Part shown: positions 51,770 to 61,268 of the stretch, piece after piece | Layout: each line of letters starts with the position of its first letter | Position numbering within the stretch: position 1 is the stretch's first letter | Assembly: GCA_045592745.1 (NCBI GenBank) | Contig: JAZNVH010000011.1 | Span: 1 to 64,000 of the forward strand | Length of the DNA: 64,000 nt | Source of the DNA: Aphodoplasma sp045592745 | Lineage (GTDB): Bacteria; Bacillota; Clostridia; UBA1381; UMGS1253 | Direction of reading: 5' to 3' | Notes under the pieces: generated by a model | The model's input: only the letters and a program-made list of their open reading frames with translations | Told to the model about the DNA's origin: nothing | The model's database searches: none | Program-made: the position numbers and the translations under genes

Positions 51770-53362
51770 GTGGCAGTAAAGTACATTTTTGTAACAGGCG
51801 GTGTTGTTTCCGGCCTTGGCAAAGGAATTACCGTTGCTTCGATTGGCAGACTTTTAAAAGCAAGAGGTCTGCGAGTTACAATGCAAAAGTTTGATCCATA
51901 CATTAATATAGGTCCCGGTCGTATGAGCCCCATACAGCACGGTGAGGTTTTTATCACCGATGATGGTCACGAAACCGACCTTGATATTGGTCACTATGAG
52001 CGTTTTGCTGATGAGAGTCTTACAAGAAACTCAAATACTTCGGCAGGACGCATTTACTGGAATGTTATTTCCAACGAGCGTGAAGGCGCTTATGGTGGCG
52101 GTACTGTGCAGATTATCCCGCACATTACTGACGAAATTAAAAGAAAGATTTTCAGTGCAGGCAACGAGTCAAATGCCGATGTTGTTATTACTGAAATCGG
52201 TGGTACTGTCGGCGATATAGAGAGTATGCCTTTCTTGGAGGCTATACGCCAGGTTGCAAGTGATGTCGGCCGTGAAAACTGTGTTTATGTTCAGGTGGCG
52301 CTCATTCCGTATCTTACTGCTTCGGGCGAGCTTAAGACAAAGCCTGTTCAGCACAGCGTTAAAGAGCTTTTAAACGTAGGCATACAGCCTGATGTAATCG
52401 TATGCCGTACGGAAATGCCTATAAATGATGAAATAAAGAAAAAAATCGGTTTGTTCTGCAATGTGTCAAGTGACGCTGTTATTCAGAATATTACCGCACC
52501 TACTATATATGAAATTCCGCTTATATTTGAGCAGGAGGGACTTTCAAAGGTTATATGTGACAAATTATCACTTGGCTGTGGCGAGCCTGACCTTGCAGAG
52601 TGGCGTGAGCTTGTTAATACCTTTAAATATCCTGAAAAGGAAACTACCGTTGCCATTGTCGGCAAGGATGCAGAGCTTCATGACTCATATCTTAGCGTAT
52701 ATGAATCGCTCTTGCATGCAGGTATTGCAAACAAGTGCCGTGTAAATATCAGATGGATTGATGCACATGACATCAACGAGTCAAATGCTAATGAGCTTCT
52801 TGACGGCGTTGACGGCATTTTGAGTCCCGGCGGTTATGGAGCTGACGGTGCTCATGGACAGGTTGTTGCTTCTGAGTATGCAAGAACTCATAAAATTGCT
52901 TTTCTCGGAATCGGACTTGGCATGGAGTTGGCTGTTTTGGGATTTGCACGTAATGCGTGTGGCCTTTCTGATGCTCAGTCAAAGGAATTTAACAAAGACG
53001 CTTCGTGTGATGTGATCTTTGCTCCCGAAAAGGGAACTACCTCGGCAGAGGAGGACGGCGTTAAACGCGGCGCAAGAGAAACTTTGGTATCAAAGGGTAC
53101 AAAGCTCTATGATATATATAAGGAAGAAAAAATTTCGGAAAGACACTGGAATGCATATGAGGTTAATCCGAAATACTATGACGTGCTTGAGAAAAACGGT
53201 CTTGTTATATCAGGCAAGTCAACAGACTGCGGCTTTGCAGATGTAATCGAGCTTGCAGACCACGGATTTTTTGTGGGTGTAATTTTCCATCCGCAATTTA
53301 AATCGCGTCCCAACCGCCCGCACAAGCTTATCAAAGAGTTTGTCGGCGCGTGTTTAAAATAA
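51770..53362 (+). CDS. pyrG: CTP synthase with degenerate glutaminase domain
   Basis: CTP synthase makes CTP from UTP, ATP and a nitrogen donor. The synthase domain (1-270) has FVTGGVVSGLGKG, HETDLDIGHYERF with the Mg-binding Asp, EIGGTVGDIES and the UTP-binding KTKPVQHSVKELL. The glutaminase domain (from about 290) has lost key residues: the nucleophile motif GICLGMQ is GIGLGME (Gly382 for Cys), the triad HPEF is HPQF (Gln509 for Glu; His507 kept), and the oxyanion loop GGFGxRG is GGYGADG. Glutamine use is therefore unlikely; free ammonia is the probable donor. Near the P-loop DPYINVDPGTM is changed to DPYINIGPGRM. The length of 530 is normal. The start is GTG after AAGGA. Confidence 0.93.
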   Translation: MAVKYIFVTGGVVSGLGKGITVASIGRLLKARGLRVTMQKFDPYINIGPGRMSPIQHGEVFITDDGHETDLDIGHYERFADESLTRNSNTSAGRIYWNVISNEREGAYGGGTVQIIPHITDEIKRKIFSAGNESNADVVITEIGGTVGDIESMPFLEAIRQVASDVGRENCVYVQVALIPYLTASGELKTKPVQHSVKELLNVGIQPDVIVCRTEMPINDEIKKKIGLFCNVSSDAVIQNITAPTIYEIPLIFEQEGLSKVICDKLSLGCGEPDLAEWRELVNTFKYPEKETTVAIVGKDAELHDSYLSVYESLLHAGIANKCRVNIRWIDAHDINESNANELLDGVDGILSPGGYGADGAHGQVVASEYARTHKIAFLGIGLGMELAVLGFARNACGLSDAQSKEFNKDASCDVIFAPEKGTTSAEEDGVKRGARETLVSKGTKLYDIYKEEKISERHWNAYEVNPKYYDVLEKNGLVISGKSTDCGFADVIELADHGFFVGVIFHPQFKSRPNRPHKLIKEFVGACLK

Positions 53363-53429
53363 AACTATAGCAGATGTGATACAACAATGTTACTTATTTT
53401 ACAGTTATATTACATCTGTTAAAACTGCA

Positions 53430-53458
53430 TTGACGAGTTTGATTTGGGATGGTATAAT
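53430..53458 (+). promoter_or_regulatory. Strong promoter of the first SLH gene
   Basis: TTGACG (53430-53435), a 17-base spacer and TATAAT (53453-53458). It leaves a leader of about 130 bases. Confidence 0.82.
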
Positions 53459-53464
53459 CAATGC

Positions 53465-53592
53465 AGGAAGGTGGTTAAGTGTCTTTAATCACCACCGGGC
53501 GGGTCGCATATGAAAGAGGGTGACCGCGGCCTGCTACATATTTTAACTCTTTCGACAACCTAAAAAATTATTATAAGGGAGGATTTGAGACT
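53465..53592 (+). promoter_or_regulatory. Structured leader of the first SLH gene
   Basis: The leader has a 9-bp stem GGTGGTTAA (53470-53478) with TTAATCACC (53485-53493). A second stem joins GGTC (53502-53505) and GACC (53522-53525) with added GC-rich pairing around it. The ribosome site GGGAGG follows in an open AT-rich stretch. It may stabilise the mRNA of this highly expressed gene. It does not match a riboswitch class known to me. Confidence 0.4.
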
Positions 53593-56500
53593 ATGAAAAA
53601 TCTCAAAAAGGTTTTGGCACTAGTTTTGGCGTGTGTAATGGTATTCGGTACTGTTGCAATGGCAGGTTCGGTTTATCCGGACGTTGCTGACGACGCTATC
53701 TATGCTGAATCAGTAAAAGCATTGTCAGCTCTTGGTATCATCAAGGGTGACGAAAATGGTAACTTTAATCCTGACGCTACTATCACTAGAGCGGAAATGG
53801 CAAAGATTCTTTGCACAATGCTCGGAACAGGCGATATCGCTCCGGCAAACACAATCTTTAGTGATGTTCCGTCATCACACTGGGCTTCCGGTTATGTTAA
53901 CTACGCTCAGCAGTATGGTTGCATCGCTGGTTATGGCGACGGCACATTCGGTCCTGAGGATCCGGTTACATACGAGCAGGTTATCAAACTTATAATGGCA
54001 GCTCTTGGTTATACACCTATGGCTGAGGAAAACGGCGGTTATCCGACAGGTTACCTCTATGTTGCTGCTGATATGGAAGTAACAGAGCGTGCAGTAGGTA
54101 ACGGTCCTGAACCGGCTCCGAGAGGCACAGTTGCAATTCTTGTTTGCAACGCAATGAACACTCCTGTAATGGAGAGAGTAAGCTATGGTACAGAAGCTGT
54201 TTGGGACATCCTTGATGGTGGTTCATACAACGGTATCTACGGTGTACAGAGCCGTGAGTTCAAGACACTTCTTACTTCAAAGCACAAGGTATACAAGGTA
54301 GCTGGTAAGGTAGTAGATTCTTACAAGGGCGAGGCATCATTGAAGGATGGCATTGTAAACACAGAGATTTGGGATAGAATGAAGATCGGTGTTGATAAGC
54401 TTCTTGGTGCTACAGGCCAGAACATGCAACCAAACGGTGAATATCAGTATTATGAACTCAACAACATCAACGCTGAAGGCACAGACGCTGCTGAATACGT
54501 TGGTTATGAGTCATACCTTTACTTCAAGGTTTCTCTTACAGGTGATATCAACCTTATCTGTGTAACACCTAAGAGTGCAAGAAATAAGTCAATCGTTATC
54601 GAAGATGTTGCTAACGTTTACGATTCTTCAATAGATACTGTTAGAGATGCTGATAAGATTCAGCTTGTAACAGCTAGTCCTTCACCGGCTCCTGTTAAGT
54701 ATGTATTCTCATACTGGAATGACAGAGAGACAGAGAACAGAATCACAGCTGTTGACCTTGATCTTGGTGTAAAAATCTACAAGAACAACAAAAAGGTTAC
54801 ATCAATAGATAACACAAGCGGTGATACAATAAAGGCTTCTATCGTTCCTGCTTCAGGAAAGGGTAGCATCACATTGGTGGATACAGACAACGATGGTGAC
54901 TATGACCTTATCAAGACAACAGAGATTATAACAGCTGTTGTTAATACAATTAACGCAAAAGCAAATGCAATTTATTTAAAGCAGGATGGTAAGAGCAGTG
55001 CTCTTATTTATAACAACCTTACAAACTTTAAGCTCAATGCAGATTCTTCACCGGATCTCAGAGAGTATAAAATCACAATCGATGGCGCTGAAGCTGATGT
55101 AGCAGACCTTAAAGAGTATGACGTACTCAGCATCGTAACAAATGATTACGCAAACCCGATTTTTGTTTACATTGATGTTACAAGAAATGTAATCGAGGGT
55201 AAGGTTACAGCTAAGAGAGATGTATTAGGTACTGTAAATGATTATGTTGTAATCGGCGGCGAGAAATACAAAGCTGCTGCTGTAACAAACATCACTACAG
55301 CTGGTATCAATATCGATGAGGAAGGCAAGTTCTACCTCAACGCTGACGGCGAAATCGTATTGAAGGATACAACTTCAGTTCTCGGCGGTGACTATGCATA
55401 CCTTTACAGCACAGGCGATGGTAACTTCGCAGGCGAGACTTATGTAAGAATGTTTACAAAAGACGGCGCTGACGTTACATACAAAGTTGCTGATAAGATT
55501 AAGATTAATGGTGTTCAGGCTGAAAATGCAACAACAGCATTTACAACAGATCAGTTGATAAAGATGTTTAGAAACAATACATTCGTACCATCTACTGCAC
55601 CTGCAGCTGTTGTTAGCGATTTGTTTGCTGCACCTACACCTATTCCGACTGCTACTGGAACACCGATTCCGGTTGTAGCTAATAGTGCAGTACCAACGAG
55701 TGCAAATTTGACAGCTTCTACATTGATCAAGTGTCTTGTTGATGGTTACAATGATGTTGACAGAACAGCTTATGAGTTGATTCCGTATACAACTTCTCCG
55801 AGTCCAGCAGGTTATGGTGCTGCAGGTTTGAACAGAGATATTGCTAAGTTTGTAAAATATAAGGTAAATAGCAATGGCGAAATCACAGAGCTTAATATAG
55901 CTGCTCATTGGGCAACTGCTGATGGTCAGTTCGGTTACGAAGGATTTGATTCAGATGTACAGTGGAAAGAATCACTTGCTAAATTTGACGGTGGCGAAGC
56001 TATTCCGGATAATGCTGTAGTATTCTTTGTTCCTGCTGTTGGTTCAATTGCTGACTACTCAGTAAAGACAGTTGCTGATTTGGTTGATGGTACAACGTAT
56101 ACACCTTACTATTTCACAAAAACAGAAGATGGTCCGGCTGCAGTATTGATGTTCGGTTCAAGAGCTTCAATGGATACAAAGAGCCCGTTTGCAATCTTTG
56201 CTGGTGCTTCAAGCATCAAGGTTGACGGTGATGACGCTTACAGCGTTACATACTGGAAAGATGGCGCTAAGGTTGAAGAAACTCTTACAGTAGTAGATGG
56301 TGAGTACGGCGCTTTGGCTAAGGTTGCTGCTATGAATATCGGTGATGCATTTATCTACAGCATGAATGATAACGGTCAGGCTGACGATATCCACGTAATC
56401 TTCAGTGCTGGTACTGCTCCAGTATACAACGCAGCTTCTCCGTCAGCAACTCCGGTTATTACACACGTTCCGACCCTCAGAGCATACATCAGCACACCTG

Positions 56501-56904
56501 CTGGTTCACCTGCTCCATTCCAGTTCTATGGTGACGCTAATAACACAGCAGACAACGAGCTTATCTTTGGTATCGTTGCTAAGACAAAGTCAATCGAGGG
56601 TGGCGTAAGACTTACACTTGCTAACGCAGATGGTGATGTTACTACTGCTGAAACAATCAACGTTCCGAACACAGCTAAGGTTGTTTACTACAACGCAGCT
56701 GCAAATGATGCAAGAAAGCTTGCAGAAGCTGCTGTAACAGATATCATAGAATCACCTATTGCTTATAAACTTGCAAATGGTAACTATGATTATGCGGATC
56801 CTGATTTTGTTAGTCAAATTCAGCACCTCAACTATGCATTCATCAGAGTTTACAAAGACGTTGTAACAGAAGTTATCTTCGTACGTTACGCTAGCGATCT
56901 TTAA
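53593..56904 (+). CDS. Large S-layer homology domain protein
   Basis: A secreted 1103-residue surface protein. A signal peptide (about 1-24, ending VAMAG) is followed by three SLH domains (about 28-75, 88-140 and 150-200) with the typical ITRAEMAKIL and GYGDGTFGPEDPVTYEQVIKL patterns, which anchor to pyruvylated secondary wall polymer. The remaining 900 residues are beta-rich, with short Pro/Thr/Ser linkers such as TPIPTATGTPIP. No enzyme motif was seen. Its strong promoter, long leader and even codon use point to an abundant S-layer protein. A paralogue follows. Confidence 0.9.
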   Translation: MKNLKKVLALVLACVMVFGTVAMAGSVYPDVADDAIYAESVKALSALGIIKGDENGNFNPDATITRAEMAKILCTMLGTGDIAPANTIFSDVPSSHWASGYVNYAQQYGCIAGYGDGTFGPEDPVTYEQVIKLIMAALGYTPMAEENGGYPTGYLYVAADMEVTERAVGNGPEPAPRGTVAILVCNAMNTPVMERVSYGTEAVWDILDGGSYNGIYGVQSREFKTLLTSKHKVYKVAGKVVDSYKGEASLKDGIVNTEIWDRMKIGVDKLLGATGQNMQPNGEYQYYELNNINAEGTDAAEYVGYESYLYFKVSLTGDINLICVTPKSARNKSIVIEDVANVYDSSIDTVRDADKIQLVTASPSPAPVKYVFSYWNDRETENRITAVDLDLGVKIYKNNKKVTSIDNTSGDTIKASIVPASGKGSITLVDTDNDGDYDLIKTTEIITAVVNTINAKANAIYLKQDGKSSALIYNNLTNFKLNADSSPDLREYKITIDGAEADVADLKEYDVLSIVTNDYANPIFVYIDVTRNVIEGKVTAKRDVLGTVNDYVVIGGEKYKAAAVTNITTAGINIDEEGKFYLNADGEIVLKDTTSVLGGDYAYLYSTGDGNFAGETYVRMFTKDGADVTYKVADKIKINGVQAENATTAFTTDQLIKMFRNNTFVPSTAPAAVVSDLFAAPTPIPTATGTPIPVVANSAVPTSANLTASTLIKCLVDGYNDVDRTAYELIPYTTSPSPAGYGAAGLNRDIAKFVKYKVNSNGEITELNIAAHWATADGQFGYEGFDSDVQWKESLAKFDGGEAIPDNAVVFFVPAVGSIADYSVKTVADLVDGTTYTPYYFTKTEDGPAAVLMFGSRASMDTKSPFAIFAGASSIKVDGDDAYSVTYWKDGAKVEETLTVVDGEYGALAKVAAMNIGDAFIYSMNDNGQADDIHVIFSAGTAPVYNAASPSATPVITHVPTLRAYISTPAGSPAPFQFYGDANNTADNELIFGIVAKTKSIEGGVRLTLANADGDVTTAETINVPNTAKVVYYNAAANDARKLAEAAVTDIIESPIAYKLANGNYDYADPDFVSQIQHLNYAFIRVYKDVVTEVIFVRYASDL

Positions 56905-56925
56905 TCGTAAATAAGTAATAAAATT

Positions 56926-56955
56926 AAATCGGTGCCGAAAGGCACCGATTTTTTT
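56926..56955 (+). terminator. Terminator after the first SLH gene
   Basis: AAATCGGTGCC pairs with GGCACCGATTT around GAAA, followed by eight T bases. Confidence 0.92.
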
Positions 56956-56994
56956 ATGTATTGAAAATGTAACATATATAACAAATGATATCGC

Positions 56995-57023
56995 TTGACT
57001 GGATACAATTTTGGTGATATTAT
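56995..57023 (+). promoter_or_regulatory. Promoter of the second SLH gene
   Basis: TTGACT (56995-57000), a 17-base spacer and TATTAT (57018-57023), 46 bases before the ATG. Confidence 0.75.
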
Positions 57024-57069
57024 ATTATTAGGGTTAATGTCCACTTTAATTACACAGGAGGGATTTGTT

Positions 57070-59898
57070 ATGCGAGTTACAAAAAAGATTATGGCGCTGG
57101 CGCTTTCGCTTGTAATGCTTGTTTCAACAATGATTACAGGCTCTGCGCTTACGTTTAGCGATGTTACGGACAATACGCGCTATTCAGATGCAATAAATTC
57201 GATGGTTGCGTTGGGGCTTTTGGCGGGATATCCTGACGGAACGTTCGGACCGGACAGAACAATTACAAGAGCTGAATTTGCAGCGGTTATGACGCGAGCA
57301 ATTGGCATGGAAGCTTTGGTTGGAGGAGCATCAAGCTCAGCGATATTTACTGATATGGAAGGTCATTGGGCAACTGGATATGTAAAAATAGCCTACGATA
57401 GAGGAATAATTCTCGGAATGGGCGACGGAACATTCGCACCTGATTCTCCTGTTACATATGAGCAGGTAGTTAAAATGATAGTGTGTGCACTTGGACGTGA
57501 GCAGGCAGCGATTAACAAAGGTGGTTGGCCAAATGGATATCTTGCAGATGCGAGTGACATAGAGCTTACAGTGGGAGCTATTCAGGGATCGACAAATACA
57601 CCTGCATCTCGCGGAATAGTGGCACAGCTTGTATTCAATTCGCTCGAGATAAGAATAATGGAGTCTTCTAAGAACGGCAATATGGTGCAGACCAATAAAA
57701 CCTTGTTAAACGACATGTTAAAAGTAACGAAATTTACAAACATGTTGGTAAGCGAGGTTGATGGTGTATTATCTATCAATGCAGGCCAAAACAAGGCGAG
57801 GGAAGGCGAAATTGTTCTTGAGTCAGGACTTAATGTAGGAGTATATGATTATAAGAATGTTATAACATCACCCGAGGCGAGAGATTTTTTAGGATTGTAC
57901 GTTAGTGGATATTACAAGCAAGACAAATTAAACGACAAAAATGTGCTTTTGAGCATAAGTTCACAAACAAAGAATAATACAGAGCTAATATTAGCGTCAG
58001 AGGATATAGAAAGATTATCATCTTTTACACTTCGTTATTGGAAGGATAAAGAAAGCAGCAATAGAACAGAAAGCATTACAATATCGCCTACGGCAAAGCT
58101 TATATATAATGGCGTAGCGTATGCATATCTTTCGTCGGGCGATTCGACAAAAAGGGACTTGACATATTGGCTGGACCCGTCGGGCGCAGGATTTATAAAC
58201 GGCGAGGTAAGAATGCTTGATTCGGGTGCTGATGGTGTGTATGATTCATTGTTTATAGACGATTATGAGACATACGTTGTAAAGTCAGCAGTAACAACAA
58301 ACGATTCTACATATTCGAACAATTATGTTATTTATGATTATTATCAAACGGGCAAAAATATACAGATAGATCCGTACGACAGAAATATTACAGTAGATAT
58401 ATACAACGCAAAGACGAATAAAGAGGTTAAAATTGAAAGCTTGAAAGCTATGGATATACTGTCTGTAGCAGCAAGCAGTGACCATTCAATAATAAAGTGC
58501 TATGTATCGACAGATGTATTTAGTGGTTCAATAATTTCGACAAAAGGTTCGAACCCGAAATTGTATTGCATAAACAATGAGTATTATGAGCTTACGAGAG
58601 AATTTGAGCAGGTAGTAAACGCGGGCAAGGTTTCAATGGAGATTGGTTCTTCGGGTAGATTCTACCTTGACAAAACTGGCAAAATAGCTGCAGCTTCAAT
58701 TACAGAAGCGCAGACAGGAAATTATGTATATATCACAGCTGCAGGAAAGCATGATATCATAGGAGAGAATGCAGCAATTGAAATGATAGCTCTTAGCGGT
58801 TCTCCTTCAACACCTACAAAGTATAAGGTATCAAACAGCGCAAGAATTAATAACAGAACATGCACAAGTACCACAGAGATTCTTGATGCACTTCAAAATT
58901 CTGCAGCACTTCTTGCGTCAAACTCTTCGTCGGGAACAAGTAATTCAATGTATTCACAGCTTGCAAAGGTTGTAATAAACTCAAGCGGTGAAGTTTCTGC
59001 GATTACAACCGTGGCAACAAATGAATCAGGCAATCTTGATGTAGGCAATAATGTAAGTAGTGGTAAACTAAAAATCGGTCAGACAAACAGACAGTACAGA
59101 TATTCAGACAACAGCGGTTTTGAAAGTCAGGTATTTATTGATTCATCGACACAGGTGCTTGTAGTGCCGTCTAACAGACGTGATGCTGATAAATATAAGC
59201 GTTCAACAGGCAGCAGATATTTCACAGCGGGCAGAGATTATACAATAGAAGCGTTTGATATGAACAGCTCTGCAACTGCAAAGGTGGTTATCGTCTATGG
59301 TGATGAAGCTGATATAGCAATTACAAGCGATACACCGGCAAGCCTTGTAATAAGCTGTGTAGAAATAATCAGCGAAATTACAGGTAGCCGTGCATATAGT
59401 CTTGAAGTATATGAGAATGGTGAAATAAAGACATACGAAACAGAAGATTCTTCTTCTACATACGCATTAGATGTCGGTGACGTTGCAAGATTTGGATTTA
59501 ACTCAAGTGGACAGATAAATTCAGTATCGGCTCAGGTTGACGCATCCAATCTTGTGCCTGCGACAATGAACGGAACGTTAACAGATGAAAATGGTGAATA
59601 CAGATTTAAGGCAATTCTTGGAACAGTTGTTTCGCTCGTGCCTGATAGAATTATAATAGCACCAGCATTTGTTGACGATACAGCAACACCGCCGCTTGTT
59701 CAGGATAACAGAGAGGGTTATGCGATAAATCAAGCAGTAAAGGTTTATAGAGTAAATACTAACACAGGCAACATAGAATCCAATGTTGATATTAATAGCA
59801 TTTTTGAATTTGGTGATATGGCTATTAATTTGAATGCATCAAAGGTTTATGCATACGCTTTGTCAGGAGATTTGAAGATGGTAGTAATTTATCAATAA
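57070..59898 (+). CDS. S-layer homology domain protein, paralogue
   Basis: A secreted 942-residue surface protein: signal peptide (about 1-26), then three SLH domains (about 28-200) with ITRAEFAAVMTRA and GMGDGTFAPDSPVTYEQVVKM. The long C-terminal part is beta-rich. One segment (LRYWKDKESSNRTESITIS) resembles a segment of the first SLH protein (SYWNDRETENRITAVDLD), so the two are paralogues beyond the SLH domains. It lacks the Pro-rich linkers of the first protein. The ATG at 57070 follows AGGAGGG. It has its own promoter and terminator and is likely a second wall-anchored structural protein. Confidence 0.9.
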   Translation: MRVTKKIMALALSLVMLVSTMITGSALTFSDVTDNTRYSDAINSMVALGLLAGYPDGTFGPDRTITRAEFAAVMTRAIGMEALVGGASSSAIFTDMEGHWATGYVKIAYDRGIILGMGDGTFAPDSPVTYEQVVKMIVCALGREQAAINKGGWPNGYLADASDIELTVGAIQGSTNTPASRGIVAQLVFNSLEIRIMESSKNGNMVQTNKTLLNDMLKVTKFTNMLVSEVDGVLSINAGQNKAREGEIVLESGLNVGVYDYKNVITSPEARDFLGLYVSGYYKQDKLNDKNVLLSISSQTKNNTELILASEDIERLSSFTLRYWKDKESSNRTESITISPTAKLIYNGVAYAYLSSGDSTKRDLTYWLDPSGAGFINGEVRMLDSGADGVYDSLFIDDYETYVVKSAVTTNDSTYSNNYVIYDYYQTGKNIQIDPYDRNITVDIYNAKTNKEVKIESLKAMDILSVAASSDHSIIKCYVSTDVFSGSIISTKGSNPKLYCINNEYYELTREFEQVVNAGKVSMEIGSSGRFYLDKTGKIAAASITEAQTGNYVYITAAGKHDIIGENAAIEMIALSGSPSTPTKYKVSNSARINNRTCTSTTEILDALQNSAALLASNSSSGTSNSMYSQLAKVVINSSGEVSAITTVATNESGNLDVGNNVSSGKLKIGQTNRQYRYSDNSGFESQVFIDSSTQVLVVPSNRRDADKYKRSTGSRYFTAGRDYTIEAFDMNSSATAKVVIVYGDEADIAITSDTPASLVISCVEIISEITGSRAYSLEVYENGEIKTYETEDSSSTYALDVGDVARFGFNSSGQINSVSAQVDASNLVPATMNGTLTDENGEYRFKAILGTVVSLVPDRIIIAPAFVDDTATPPLVQDNREGYAINQAVKVYRVNTNTGNIESNVDINSIFEFGDMAINLNASKVYAYALSGDLKMVVIYQ

Positions 59899-59946
59899 GA
59901 CGGTTGATGAAGGACATAAAAGTTATAAATAACAAATAATAAAAAG

Positions 59947-59973
59947 CCCTGATGAGCTTAGTGCTCATCAGGG
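59947..59973. terminator. Terminator after the second SLH gene
   Basis: CCCTGATGAGC pairs with GCTCATCAGGG around a five-base loop, with T-rich stretches on both sides. It also serves the convergent repeat protein gene. Confidence 0.9.
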
Positions 59974-60006
59974 TAACTTTTTTAATTGAGTTTTGAAGGA
60001 AAGAAT

Positions 60007-61146
60007 TTAATTTAATGTTGCATTTACTACATCACTGTAAATTATATTGCTTACGCCGTCTTTTAGGTAAATCATATATGCTCTGGCGTACCACACACTA
60101 CCTGCGGATACAGAATGTTTAGTTATGCTAAATTGTCCCGAGGGTTTTTGTGAGATTGCTTTTACTTTGGCAACACCACCTGTGGAAAGATCAAAGTTCT
60201 TGCCTGTGTGCACCAAAATTCCTGTTTCAACAAATTCATAATCAAGAGGCAATGATCTTTCTGCAAGGAAAGCGATTTTGTTTGTAGATGTATTTATATC
60301 TGCCACGACAATAGAAAGCGTGGGTTGTTTTTGAATGGGCTGTACATCTTCATATACGGCAGATATATTAGTGTTAGTTCCAACATGGAAGCTATATGTT
60401 TTATCATAGCTTAATATATTTTTGCCGTTTGACCAATATGCAAATACTTTTCCTTGGGGAATCAAACTTTCATCAAGGTTAACCACAACTTTTGTATTAT
60501 ATATATATTTACCGCTTCCGGTTCCGCCGGAAACATTTACATCATAAAGCGTGGTTTTTGGGGTATAACTTGCAATATAGATGCTGTCACCGCTAAGCTC
60601 GCTTACATTTATTGTGTTGTTATTAAATGTCTGAGCGATTCCGTTCAGTGTCCATGAATCAAAAACGTATCCGTGTACAGATGGAGTTGATGGCACATCA
60701 ATAGTTTTGCTGTCAGCTGCATATGTTAATGAAATTACATGTCCGTTGCTGTTTTGGAACGTTACAAGTTTGTTTGGTGTAGTTGGACGAAAAACAGCAT
60801 TTATTGTTGTGTTGGTGCCGGCCGTTATCACGCATGTTTTATCACGGGTAATAATTCTGCGTGAATCTACATCTTGCCAATAAAGAAACTCGCAGCCTGT
60901 TTCGCTTGCTGTAAGAACAAATTTTGTGCCACTAGCATAATTGCCTGTTATGCCATATTTTCTGAGAGTTTCATTTGGCATACCAGCATTTTCAATGATT
61001 TGACCACTACCACCGCTTGTAGTTATATTTACTTGCACAATAGGTTCCGTAGATGCTAAATCTTGTGCATACGTACATGGCGCTATCGTCATAAGTAAAA
61101 GTGTTGGCAAAACAAGAAATAATATAAATTTTATACGCATATACAT
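60007..61146 (-). CDS. Secreted protein with InlB B-type repeats
   Basis: A 379-residue exported protein with a signal peptide (about 1-27, ending TYAQ). Three repeat units of the Listeria-Bacteroides/InlB B-repeat kind follow, with the patterns GCEFLYWQDVDSRRIIT, HGYVFDSWTLNG and GKVFAYWSNGKNILS, each followed by NAVF/NISAVY-like strands. The last 110 residues form another beta domain. No SLH or sortase signal was seen, so how it stays at the surface is unknown. The ATG follows GGAG by seven bases. Confidence 0.78.
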   Translation of the reverse strand: MYMRIKFILFLVLPTLLLMTIAPCTYAQDLASTEPIVQVNITTSGGSGQIIENAGMPNETLRKYGITGNYASGTKFVLTASETGCEFLYWQDVDSRRIITRDKTCVITAGTNTTINAVFRPTTPNKLVTFQNSNGHVISLTYAADSKTIDVPSTPSVHGYVFDSWTLNGIAQTFNNNTINVSELSGDSIYIASYTPKTTLYDVNVSGGTGSGKYIYNTKVVVNLDESLIPQGKVFAYWSNGKNILSYDKTYSFHVGTNTNISAVYEDVQPIQKQPTLSIVVADINTSTNKIAFLAERSLPLDYEFVETGILVHTGKNFDLSTGGVAKVKAISQKPSGQFSITKHSVSAGSVWYARAYMIYLKDGVSNIIYSDVVNATLN

Positions 61147-61268
61147 ACAAATGCTCCATTCTGTCGGGATATGGACCGACTAAAATTTTTATAATCAGAA
61201 ATATACAGATAAGCATAGGAGGACGTTTTGCTCTCCTATTTTGCTTTATTATGTCAATTAAGAACTGA

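Noticed and set aside
53465..53592. Known riboswitch (c-di-GMP, ZTP or similar) in the SLH leader
   Set aside because: Some strings looked familiar, but the conserved cores of these classes are not present.
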